Below are positions 18,452-24,233 of a stretch of 24,233 nucleotides of DNA, in pieces. The notes below the pieces were generated by a model, which made no database searches, was not told the DNA's origin, and saw only the letters and a program-made list of their open reading frames with translations. The stretch's first letter is position 1. Every line of letters starts with the position of its first letter. Source of the stretch: a virus. The stretch is taken from the IMG/VR virus record IMGVR_UViG_3300043803_001448, positions 1 to 24,233 of that record; one strand, 5' to 3'. The position numbers and the translations under genes were made by a program.

Positions 18452-18557
18452 AGCGTTAATCTAACATAATAGATAAGATGTGGACCCCTAGTTTTCAAAG
18501 CTAGGGGTTCCTTCATTTAGGAGTTAATTATAGTTGACGATTAACATGATTAACGCT
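18452..18557. promoter_or_regulatory. Repeat-rich promoter region ahead of the second replication-type gene
   Basis: AGCGTTAATC (18452-18461) and GATTAACGCT (18548-18557) are perfect inverted copies about 86 bases apart, and GATTAAC is repeated directly at 18539-18545 and 18548-18554. TTGACG (18535-18540) could be a -35 box. No good -10 is seen at 16-18 bases, though TAGTAG lies in that range. A terminator is enclosed. This may be an operator region or iteron-like site for the following winged-helix protein. Confidence 0.45.
18484..18519 (+). terminator. Rho-independent terminator (rightward)
   Basis: ACCCCTAG (18484-18491) and CTAGGGGT (18501-18508) form a perfect 8-bp stem with a nine-base loop, followed by TCCTTCATTT. 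It lies after the MazG/DUF550-like gene and before a new promoter region, separating two transcription units. Confidence 0.8.
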
Positions 18558-18567
18558 AGTAGATGGG

Positions 18568-19239
18568 ATGTCCTTTATAAAGGCCCACTGCGAACTAGTA
18601 ACCTCCTCTGTTTGGGAGGGGCCATACCACCACCGGATCGCTTGGATGGCGCTCATGGTCACTTGCGGAACCAATGGGGTTAGCCCAGTAACCGAAGCGT
18701 CCCTATACAGGGTTGCAAACATCACCAAGGAGGAGGCTGAAGATGCGATTCGCGCCTTTACATCTCCAGACCCGAAATCCAGAACACCCGATTACGATGG
18801 CCGAAGAATGGAAAGGGTCAGTGGAGGGTTCAAGCTGCTGAACTACTTCAAGTATCGCGATATACGCACCCCTGAGCAAAAGAACAAATACATGCGGGAT
18901 TACATGAAGCGGTATCGGGACGACAGGAAAAACGGCCTTACATGGCAAGAGTCCTACAAAAACGAGGCCGACGACGCGATAACCCTGCCGATCCCGGCTC
19001 ATTTCGGTCCAGATGTTGAAGAAGGACTCATCAACTTCATCAATGTCCGATACGCCAAGGCGACGGAGCCAAAAAGGAAGCAGGACCGAGTTCGTTTTTC
19101 AGCGGCTATGGTCAAGGCGCTCTTTCAAGACACAGAAGCAGCTTTGACCGCTCAGTCTCACAAGGAAGTGGCCTCAAAACTGCGGTCTGCCGCAATCGCG
19201 GGATACCGATCACCTCATTTCACATCAATTTTCAAATGA
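18568..19239 (+). CDS. Winged-helix phage replication-type protein, 223 aa
   Basis: The product opens MSFIKAHCELVTSSVWEGPY and HRIAWMALMVTCGTNGVSPV, followed by LYRVANITKEEAEDAIRAF, SPDPKSRTPDYDGRRMERVS and GGFKLLNYFKYRD. This 'SSxW ... RxxWxxLL ... DPxSRTxxxxGRRxxxxxGGxxxLNYxKYR' order is a common N-terminal winged-helix of phage replication proteins. The basic YMRDYMKRYRDDRKNG follows, then a C-terminal helical domain. It would bind an origin or recruit host helicase. The next gene overlaps as ATGA. With the protein at 657-1370 this genome has two such proteins. Confidence 0.7.
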   Translation: MSFIKAHCELVTSSVWEGPYHHRIAWMALMVTCGTNGVSPVTEASLYRVANITKEEAEDAIRAFTSPDPKSRTPDYDGRRMERVSGGFKLLNYFKYRDIRTPEQKNKYMRDYMKRYRDDRKNGLTWQESYKNEADDAITLPIPAHFGPDVEEGLINFINVRYAKATEPKRKQDRVRFSAAMVKALFQDTEAALTAQSHKEVASKLRSAAIAGYRSPHFTSIFK

Positions 19240-19430
19240 TCCATGATTATTTCAGGCCACAAGCCAAACAAAAGGCCAAAATCCTGCTAGATGGCATCAC
19301 GGATGAATCAAGGCGTGGTCGGATCATCAATCAGATAGCCGAGGAAGAGTGGGAAAGGGACAGGGCTGAATGGAGGGTGTGGATGAATGGAATGAAGCAC
19401 AAGTTTAACCGTAAATACCACAATGGATAA
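19236..19430 (+). CDS. Hypothetical charged helical protein, 64 aa
   Basis: ATG 19236 overlaps the upstream stop as ATGA. The product (MIHDYFRPQAKQKAKILLDG, IINQIAEEEWERDRAEWRVW) is highly charged and helical, with a basic end KHKFNRKYHNG. It overlaps the start of the HNH gene by eight bases. Coupling to the replication-type protein suggests a partner, perhaps a helicase-loader-like helper, but this is a guess from position. Confidence 0.6.
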   Translation: MIHDYFRPQAKQKAKILLDGITDESRRGRIINQIAEEEWERDRAEWRVWMNGMKHKFNRKYHNG

Positions 19431-20079
19431 AAGCGAAATACCGCAATGGGCCGAGGACGACTTTTACTTGAGCGTTGATAAATGCTCGGGCAACCGTCCA
19501 GACACCAACAAACAGTGTTACGCCGACCTGACTCCCTGTTGGGGTTGGTCTGGCTCGACCCAAAATGGGTATGGCTTGGTAATTCGATCAAAAAGAAGGT
19601 TTTTGGCACACAGGCTATCCTACGTCCTTCACAAAGGAGCGATCCCGCATGGGATGGTGGTGATGCACAAGTGTGATAATAAAATCTGCACCAATCCTGA
19701 CCACCTTGAGATTGGCACCATCGCTCAAAACGTTAGTGACGCTCATGCCAGAGGACTTTGTAAAAAGAGGGGTCGCGTTAGAAACTTGGCATCCGTTCAT
19801 GCGGTTAGCCTCATGCTCGATGCTGCATGGGAACTTACGGAATATCTTACAGGTCAAGATTCGGAAACCTTTGATGCCATCGTCACTCCGCAGATGCGCA
19901 ATTTTTTCCAATCAGCGAACCGAGCATTTATGGTGGTTGTCGCCGAAAATATGCCGGACAAGATTGGATTTGAAGCGTCTCAACAAGTTAGAGAATTTAA
20001 AAGAAAGCAGATGTCGAAATTCAAGGAGGAAGACCTAACCGGCTTTCATAAATCTGAAATTCTGCGCAACGGAGCATGA
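19423..20079 (+). CDS. HNH_3-type endonuclease, 218 aa
   Basis: The N-terminal domain reads CWGWSGSTQNGYGLVIRSKR, RFLAHRLSYVLHKGAIPHGM, then VVMHKCDNKICTNPDHLEIG, with the catalytic His, Asn and final His of HNH_3 nucleases, and ends IAQNVSDAHARG. Many related proteins stop there or have an HTH. Here about 100 further residues follow, including AVSLMLDAAWELTEYL and QQVREFKRKQMSKF, with no recognised domain. The ATG overlaps the upstream gene by eight bases. It is probably a free-standing homing-type nuclease, the fourth HNH protein of the window. Confidence 0.75.
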   Translation: MDKSEIPQWAEDDFYLSVDKCSGNRPDTNKQCYADLTPCWGWSGSTQNGYGLVIRSKRRFLAHRLSYVLHKGAIPHGMVVMHKCDNKICTNPDHLEIGTIAQNVSDAHARGLCKKRGRVRNLASVHAVSLMLDAAWELTEYLTGQDSETFDAIVTPQMRNFFQSANRAFMVVVAENMPDKIGFEASQQVREFKRKQMSKFKEEDLTGFHKSEILRNGA

Positions 20080-20085
20080 GTAAAC

Positions 20086-20120
20086 TTGACCACCCTCCCA
20101 ATCAACACTATCGTTGATTG
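20086..20120 (+). promoter_or_regulatory. Promoter with overlapping palindrome before an HTH gene
   Basis: TTGACC (20086-20091) could be a -35 box with TATCGT (20110-20115) as a weak -10 at 18 bases. CAATCAAC (20099-20106) and GTTGATTG (20113-20120) form a perfect 8-bp palindrome with a six-base centre, covering the -10 and ending nine bases before the ATG. The position suits an operator at which the HTH protein represses itself. It would also form a hairpin in the mRNA. Confidence 0.55.
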
Positions 20121-20129
20121 CAACACAAT

Positions 20130-20432
20130 ATGACCCTCCCCAACATCCAAACCCATCACCCGCTCCTCCACGCCGAGTTCGTCTGCGCCTCCGAGCTTGA
20201 ACGCCAAGCCGCAGACCTGCTCAAAAAGGCCAACCAAACGCGCATCAACGCTCTGGAACAGCTTCGGATGCAGCAGGGCTGGTCCAAGACGAAGCTGGCC
20301 TCCGTCATTGGCTTCCAGCCTCAGTTCCTCCACCGCATTCTTCAGGGGAAGTATCCGATGCACGAAAGCTATTTGGCGAGGGTGGATGCGGGGTTGAACA
20401 CCCAGCTCTCCGACGCGCAGAGTTCGGAGTAG
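20130..20432 (+). CDS. HTH regulator, Cro/XRE-like, 100 aa
   Basis: ATG 20130 is preferred to an in-frame TTG four codons earlier. The N-terminal part is helical (SELERQAADLLKKANQTRIN). The C-terminal part holds a helix-turn-helix: LEQLRMQQGWSKTKLASVIG, QPQFLHRILQGKYPMHESYL. The ILQGKYPM segment is shared with a second HTH protein at 21566 (KLTQGKYMFGEDSLAKLEA). A palindrome covers its promoter, fitting self-repression. It lacks the usual five-helix length of lambda-type repressors, so it may be a small regulator. No peptidase domain is present. Confidence 0.65.
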   Translation: MTLPNIQTHHPLLHAEFVCASELERQAADLLKKANQTRINALEQLRMQQGWSKTKLASVIGFQPQFLHRILQGKYPMHESYLARVDAGLNTQLSDAQSSE

Positions 20433-20464
20433 CGCCAGTTTGGCAAACCCCTTGCCTTCCCCTC

Positions 20465-20483
20465 AAATTACCGTAAGTATCGC
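20465..20483 (+). repeat. Shared leader box AAATT-CCGTAAGT-TCGC (copy 1)
   Basis: AAATTACCGTAAGTATCGC lies five to six bases before the ATG of the small zinc protein at 20488. A near copy, AAATTCCGTAAGTTTCGC, is at 24115-24132 ahead of the last gene. Both occupy short gaps between genes, which suggests a common signal for expression. Confidence 0.5.
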
Positions 20484-20487
20484 CTAA

Positions 20488-20709
20488 ATGGCATACCCTC
20501 CCAAAAACCTCAAAGGCCGACGATTCGGCTGTCTGAAAGTCCTTAACTTCCTCGAACGAAATGAACACCACAACTCCAAATGGCTGTGCCGATGCGACTG
20601 TGGCAACGAAACCGAGGCCTACTATCAGCATCTCACCCGTGGCGAAAAGAAGTCCTGCGGGAAGTGCGGGCGAGTGAAGCGAGGGGTTAAGCCGAAGAAG
20701 AAGCCTTGA
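20488..20709 (+). CDS. Small CDCG/SCG zinc protein (copy 3), 73 aa
   Basis: The product has LKGRRFGCLKVLNFLERNEH, then SKWLCRCDCGNETEAYYQHL and KKSCGKCGRVKRGVKPKKKP. It is homologous to the proteins at 15132 and 17022. The second cysteine group differs, with SCGKCGRVKRG in place of SCGCLKRG; two residues appear inserted. The family is the zinc module seen with phage HNH/AP2 nucleases. The C-terminus is short and very basic, which suggests DNA or RNA contact. A conserved 19-base leader box precedes it. Confidence 0.7.
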   Translation: MAYPPKNLKGRRFGCLKVLNFLERNEHHNSKWLCRCDCGNETEAYYQHLTRGEKKSCGKCGRVKRGVKPKKKP

Positions 20710-20738
20710 ATTAACCGCAGCCTCGACGAATTTACCTC

Positions 20739-21146
20739 ATGGACTCCCTCATCACCCAACTTCGCGCCCTTCAATTCCTTGCTCACCGGGCGCACAACGT
20801 CATCAAAGGACCAACTTTCTTCGAGGACCATGAGTTCCTTGGCGAGCTTTACCCGGCCTACGAAGCGGCCTACGACAGCGCCGTTGAGCGTGTGATTGGC
20901 CTTGGGACCGAGAAGTTGAATCTCTCGAAGATCAACATCGCGGCCTCTCAGATGAGCGACATACTTCCGAACGAGACGAAGCCTGAGCCTTTCCTGCGCG
21001 CCATTCTCAAAGGCGAGAAAGACCTGTGCGGGATGATTGACGAGGCGGTTGAAAAGGCTTCGCAAGGCACGCAGAACCTGCTTCAAGGGTTCGCGGACCA
21101 GAGCGAGGCCCGTCAATACCAGTTAAAACAGCGCCTTTCCGCTTGA
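20739..21146 (+). CDS. Dps/ferritin-like protein, 135 aa
   Basis: The product starts MDSLITQLRALQFLAHRAHN and continues VIKGPTFFEDHEFLGELYPA, then YEAAYDSAVERVIGLG. The helix A to B pattern and 'H ... KGPxFFxxHExxxELY ... YDxxxER' match Dps-type ferritin-like proteins. Residues H19, H31, D46 and E50 have the same spacing as the E. coli Dps ferroxidase residues H51, H63, D78 and E82. The position of D67 is Gly35 here, with Glu36 beside it. Dps proteins store iron and shield DNA from oxidants in 12-subunit shells. The C-terminal helical part fits helices C and D but is short. The family call is from spacing, not a search. Confidence 0.6.
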   Translation: MDSLITQLRALQFLAHRAHNVIKGPTFFEDHEFLGELYPAYEAAYDSAVERVIGLGTEKLNLSKINIAASQMSDILPNETKPEPFLRAILKGEKDLCGMIDEAVEKASQGTQNLLQGFADQSEARQYQLKQRLSA

Positions 21147-21176
21147 AGCTTACGGGAATAGAAAGCACAATTACTC

Positions 21177-21407
21177 ATGGCAAAGAAATCACCATCACTA
21201 TCAGTCGGTCGAGGCGAGAAACTTCCCGTGTCTCAGGGCGCGGGATTGACCGCTAAGGGCCGCGCGAAATATAACGCCGCTACCGGCAGTAATCTCAAAG
21301 CTCCAACCAAGGACAAAGACAATCCTCGACACAAAAATTTCTGCTCGCGCTCTGCATCGTGGGATGGCGAGCGCGGTAAAGCGGCCCGTAAGCGTTGGGG
21401 TTGTTGA
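21177..21407 (+). CDS. Small basic phage protein (GLTAKGRAKYN family), 76 aa
   Basis: The product reads MAKKSPSLSVGRGEKLPVSQ, then GAGLTAKGRAKYNAATGSNL, KAPTKDKDNPRHKNFCSRSA and a basic end. 'GLTAKGRAKYNxxTGSNLKAP ... FC' is a well-known block in small proteins of many phages, including T4-like ones; I believe the domain is DUF6321. The function is unknown, but the high Lys/Arg content suggests binding to nucleic acid. The ATG follows CACAATTACTC, a leader of the TTACTC type shared with other genes. The Cys pattern is too sparse for a clear zinc site. Confidence 0.7.
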   Translation: MAKKSPSLSVGRGEKLPVSQGAGLTAKGRAKYNAATGSNLKAPTKDKDNPRHKNFCSRSASWDGERGKAARKRWGC

Positions 21408-21426
21408 TGAATTTGACGATGGTCCT

Positions 21427-21630
21427 ATGGACGCTTCGTGCGTGATGATAAACCTAGCGAACGATAAGCCAAGAGAGTCGCACCAAGGGGTTATGTATTT
21501 TCCCTCATTGAACGTAGCCGCCAGCCTGCGTGGTATCCTTGGCGCTGGCATAAATTTCCACCTATATGAACCGCGCCCTAAAAGCACATATCCGAGAACT
21601 GAAAGCCAAAATGAAGGCCCGCGACCGTGA
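21427..21630 (+). CDS. Possible small protein between two genes, 67 aa
   Basis: The 158-base gap between the two neighbouring genes is spanned by a frame open from 21364. A start at ATG 21427 would give MDASCVMINLANDKPRESHQ, then GVMYFPSLNVAASLRGILGA and GINFHLYEPRPKS, with protein-like strands. It ends 65 bases inside the next gene, which lowers confidence. No ribosome site is visible. I do not recognise a family. Confidence 0.35.
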   Translation: MDASCVMINLANDKPRESHQGVMYFPSLNVAASLRGILGAGINFHLYEPRPKSTYPRTESQNEGPRP

Positions 21631-21871
21631 AGTGAGCGACCTCAAGGAAAAAGCCAAGAAAGCGTTTCGCGAGCACAGCAAGAAAATGGAACAAGTCCTC
21701 GCTGAAATCGGCAAGGAGGTTCGACAGTGCATTGAGGAGAGTAAGATGAAGGACTACCAGTTCGCTAACGAGATTAGCCTGCCTCAAGCTGCCATTTCCA
21801 AACTCACCCAAGGCAAATACATGTTCGGCGAAGACTCGCTTGCTAAACTGGAGGCTTGGGCGGAGAAATAA
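21566..21871 (+). CDS. Coiled-coil plus HTH protein, 101 aa
   Basis: The N-terminal 55 residues form a charged coiled coil (LKAHIRELKAKMKARDREVS, KKMEQVLAEIGKEVRQCIEE). The C-terminal half holds a Cro/XRE-like HTH: SKMKDYQFANEISLPQAAIS and KLTQGKYMFGEDSLAKLEAW. The coiled coil would let it dimerise. It shares the QGKYxxxEDSLAKLE-type end with the HTH protein at 20130. ATG 21566 follows AAATTTCCACCTAT. The stop is five bases before the methyltransferase start. The likely role is transcription control, by family resemblance. Confidence 0.6.
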   Translation: MNRALKAHIRELKAKMKARDREVSDLKEKAKKAFREHSKKMEQVLAEIGKEVRQCIEESKMKDYQFANEISLPQAAISKLTQGKYMFGEDSLAKLEAWAEK

Positions 21872-21875
21872 GGGT

Positions 21876-22469
21876 ATGAACGAAATGTCCAAATCCCATC
21901 CGCTGCGCATTCGTCACGGCGATTACTCCTTTATCAAGGGCAGCGTGCTCGACATCGGTTGCGGCCCTGACGCCATTAAACTCGACCCGCCATCAACCGT
22001 TCGAGGATGGGACTTGCCTGATGGTGACGCTCAATATCTTGCATCTATCGACGACAAGACGTTCGACTGCATTGTGAGCGCCCATTGTCTTGAGCACGTC
22101 ATGGACCCAGCAATCGCCCTCCAAAACTGGAGCCGAGTCTTGAAAGAAGGCGGATACATCTACACTCTCGTCCCTCTCTACTCCGCCTACGAGAAGTTCC
22201 GCGACTTTAAGTTTGGCAGTCAGCACGCCGCTCGATTCAACCCAGACCACAAAACGTCGTGGGACATTGTTAGCTGTCCGAGGCCGCTAAACCATGAGCA
22301 CTACGACTACAAACGCATCGTGGAAATCGGCAAGAAGGCGGGCCTGCACCTTGTAGATTTGCGCATGGAGCTTGATGGATTTCACTGGGAAAAGTGGAAT
22401 GATCCAGACTTTGACTCCACCATGCACGGAGGACTAGCGCAACTCTGCATCATTTACCAAAAAATCTAG
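21876..22469 (+). CDS. Class I SAM-dependent methyltransferase, 197 aa
   Basis: The start ATG 21876 has GGAG ten bases before it, and ATG 21885 is an alternative. The product shows SVLDIGCGPDAIKLDP (SAM-binding motif I, about residues 23-38), FDCIVSAHCLEHVMDPAIAL (about residues 65-84) and VLKEGGYIYTLVPL (motif near residue 92), as in Methyltransf_11 enzymes. It lacks a DNA-methylase catalytic motif, so the substrate is more likely a small molecule, sugar or protein. The glycosyltransferase follows after two bases. Together they may build or modify a sugar or a modified base, which is inference. Confidence 0.7.
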   Translation: MNEMSKSHPLRIRHGDYSFIKGSVLDIGCGPDAIKLDPPSTVRGWDLPDGDAQYLASIDDKTFDCIVSAHCLEHVMDPAIALQNWSRVLKEGGYIYTLVPLYSAYEKFRDFKFGSQHAARFNPDHKTSWDIVSCPRPLNHEHYDYKRIVEIGKKAGLHLVDLRMELDGFHWEKWNDPDFDSTMHGGLAQLCIIYQKI

Positions 22470-22471
22470 CC

Positions 22472-24115
22472 ATGACCCTTCCCGTTGTTCTCAATATCGC
22501 ACCTCACGAAAAGCGTCAGGCTGAAAAGCTGATTCGCTACATCAAGGAACTGGATGGAACGGAGGTGATTACGATGAAGTTCGATGATCCTCCGGGCATG
22601 CGTTATCCAGAGGTGGCAAATTGGGCCTTTCGTCAATGCGCCAAAGCGATGAGCGGCAAGCCGTTCATTTGGATCGAGGCTGATTCCATTCCACTCAAAG
22701 CTGGGTGGGCCAAGACTTTGACCGAAGAATACGAAAAGGTTGGGAAGCCGTATCTCTACGTTAAGACTCTCAATCATCCGTTCGATAACTTTACCGGCAT
22801 TGGAGTTCAGGGGCCAGACTCTTACGAGCAAGCGCCAGAAGGCTTCAAAGATGGCGGCTTTGACGAGTGGTTGGTCCGCAACTACGGCGAATTGATTGGT
22901 CGAACAGACCTCATTCAGCACAGCTACGGTTTCTACGACAGCAAAGGCGATGCTACACTGCATGAGTTCCCGCGTGATTTGAGTTTGATCCGAAGCGATG
23001 CGGTATTGTTTCACAAAGACCAAAAACAAGGACTCATCGACCACTTAATGCCAAGTTTGAAGGGTGATGACGTGGCGAATGTCTCCACGGTTGGAGACCT
23101 TGGGGATGCAGTTCTTTCCCTAGCGACACTCAATCATCGTGGAGGAATGTATGACTACTATCTTCGAGACAATGGTGCCACGAAGGGGATTGTGAATCGC
23201 ATTCACATCTTGAAGCCACTACTTGAGGCACAACCCTATATCGGCTCTGTCCGCATCTGGAAGCGTGAGGAAATCCAGTGGGCGTCCGAAGGTTTCCGCC
23301 CCGGATGGCACGAAAGGACATTTACCCTTGCTGGCGCTCACGCATCTCATGCCAAAAGCACTGGTTTCATCAAAGAGATGCCAGACTTTTCAAAGCCTTG
23401 GCTAACCGTTGAGCCTGACAAGAAATTTGCTGACAGGGTGATTATCAATCGAAGCCCTCGCTACAACAATGATTCGTTCCAGTGGGGCCAAGTCGTGAAG
23501 TTCTACGGCGATAGGCTCGTTTTCCTTGGCCTTCCAGATGAATACGCTGCGTTCTGTCGCGCTTTTGGAAACGTTCAATACCTTGTCACCGAGAACATGC
23601 TTGAGGCCGCAAAGGCCATCGCTGGGTCAAAGCTGTTCATCGGGAACCAGAGCGCCTGTATGACAATCGCTGAAGGATTGAAGCATCCCCGAATCCAAGA
23701 GGGGAGCCTGTGGTGCTGCGACTGCGTTTATCCAAGCGCCAACAATGCTCAGTATGTTTTTGATGGCTCAATGACACTGCCATCATTCGATGGTGGTGAA
23801 AGCCTCGTTGTTGAATCTCAGTTGATGGGATGGAAAAACTACATCCTGAACGAAGTCCCAAACTGCGGACGTGGGCGCTACGGTTGGTATTATCAGCACA
23901 ACGACGTAATGATCTGCGAAGGCGCTTTCGAGTTCGCTTGGAAAAAGGTCCGCAAACTTACTCAATGGGATGATGAGGTCTGCCAGAAAGCCGTCGTAGA
24001 TTTCACGGTGGCCTTGAATCCTCAATGGTTCGAGCGCAAGGTTAAACTGCCGCAGCTTGACGTTGCTCGTAGGGCGTTGAGGAATGCGGGATATACAGAG
24101 CATCCTATTCTGTGA
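22472..24115 (+). CDS. Two-domain glycosyltransferase-like protein, 547 aa
   Basis: The N-terminal half starts LPVVLNIAPHEKRQAEKLIR and includes KPFIWIEADSIPLKAGWAKT, a GT-A-like acidic motif (EAD) of the kind that binds a metal and nucleotide-sugar. The C-terminal half has RVIINRSPRYNNDSFQWGQV, VFLGLPDEYAAFC and KLFIGNQSACMTIAEGLKHP, a pattern of phage GT-B/GT9-like proteins with GNQS and the conserved glycine segment. It may transfer sugars to modified DNA or to virion or host surface structures. No signal peptide is seen. The C-terminal part (DDEVCQKAVVDFTVALNPQW) is unassigned. Confidence 0.65.
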   Translation: MTLPVVLNIAPHEKRQAEKLIRYIKELDGTEVITMKFDDPPGMRYPEVANWAFRQCAKAMSGKPFIWIEADSIPLKAGWAKTLTEEYEKVGKPYLYVKTLNHPFDNFTGIGVQGPDSYEQAPEGFKDGGFDEWLVRNYGELIGRTDLIQHSYGFYDSKGDATLHEFPRDLSLIRSDAVLFHKDQKQGLIDHLMPSLKGDDVANVSTVGDLGDAVLSLATLNHRGGMYDYYLRDNGATKGIVNRIHILKPLLEAQPYIGSVRIWKREEIQWASEGFRPGWHERTFTLAGAHASHAKSTGFIKEMPDFSKPWLTVEPDKKFADRVIINRSPRYNNDSFQWGQVVKFYGDRLVFLGLPDEYAAFCRAFGNVQYLVTENMLEAAKAIAGSKLFIGNQSACMTIAEGLKHPRIQEGSLWCCDCVYPSANNAQYVFDGSMTLPSFDGGESLVVESQLMGWKNYILNEVPNCGRGRYGWYYQHNDVMICEGAFEFAWKKVRKLTQWDDEVCQKAVVDFTVALNPQWFERKVKLPQLDVARRALRNAGYTEHPIL

Positions 24116-24132
24116 AATTCCGTAAGTTTCGC
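24115..24132 (+). repeat. Shared leader box AAATT-CCGTAAGT-TCGC (copy 2)
   Basis: AAATTCCGTAAGTTTCGC begins at the last base of the glycosyltransferase stop and lies 18 bases before the next GTG. It differs from the copy at 20465-20483 by one missing base and one change. A GTAAG/CTTAC pair flanks the gap downstream. Confidence 0.5.
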
Positions 24133-24149
24133 TTGCCAACCTTACAGCC

Positions 24150-24233
24150 GTGACTACTAAGTCCGGCATAATGATCCTAGCAATCCCCGTATCGCAGTCT
24201 GACGTTCATCTGCTCGCCAAAAAAGCAGAACTA
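24150..24233 (+). CDS. Start of a further protein, cut by window edge
   Basis: The frame is open to the right edge, from GTG 24150 or ATG 24171. The first residues after ATG are MILAIPVSQSDVHLLAKKAE. The opening strand followed by PVSQSDxHLL resembles the start of phage glycosyltransferase-like proteins, but 21-28 residues cannot settle it. The leader box repeated from 20465 precedes it. The GTG start has only weak purine context. Confidence 0.5.
   Translation, partial: MTTKSGIMILAIPVSQSDVHLLAKKAEL

Noticed and set aside
1-24233. CRISPR array or diversity-generating retroelement
   Set aside because: No regularly spaced repeats and no reverse transcriptase frame were seen anywhere in the window.

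Overview
The window reads as part of a tailed-phage (or prophage) genome. It holds tightly packed, mostly short genes, many joined by ATGA or GTGA overlaps. There are no rRNA or housekeeping genes, and a large share of the proteins belong to families known mainly from phages. The host cannot be named from the sequence. Several genes have clear Shine-Dalgarno sites, but many start after A/C-rich leaders without one. No structural gene can be recognised; at most a small-terminase candidate is present.

Two transcription arms diverge at about 13.03-13.13 kb. The leftward arm (13028 to 1) first carries a run of small accessory genes (about 13.0-7.07 kb), then a noncoding stretch (about 7.07-6.43 kb), then a replication and recombination cassette. 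That stretch holds a long hairpin, a degenerate tRNA-like element and a strong leftward terminator. The cassette contains an HNH_3 nuclease, a Sak4-like RecA-fold ATPase, a DUF669-like ssDNA-binding protein with an SSB-like acidic tail, a MazG-like pyrophosphohydrolase, a RuvC-like resolvase, several small proteins, a second HNH protein, a winged-helix replication protein, and a primase-helicase cut by the left edge.

The rightward arm (13135 to the right edge) begins with an HTH protein (small-terminase candidate) and a very G-rich gap. It continues with an oppositely oriented multi-zinc-ribbon HNH nuclease, a beta-class DNA methyltransferase behind a cluster of palindromic boxes, a MazG/DUF550-like protein, and a second winged-helix replication-type protein behind a terminator and repeat-rich promoter region. 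After these come an HNH_3 nuclease, two Cro/XRE-like HTH proteins, a Dps-like protein, a SAM methyltransferase, a two-domain glycosyltransferase, and the start of another gene. Three small paralogous CDCG...SCG zinc-ribbon proteins are scattered through this arm.

The most notable item is a sequence at 10164-10228, minus strand, that fits a complete type II hammerhead ribozyme. All conserved core positions are present, stems I and III are closed and well paired, and it overlaps the stop codon of one small gene and precedes the next. If active, it would cut the leftward early transcript between these two genes. About ten short genes (34-59 codons) were recognised by reading frame, overlap with neighbours and, in some cases, membrane or domain features.
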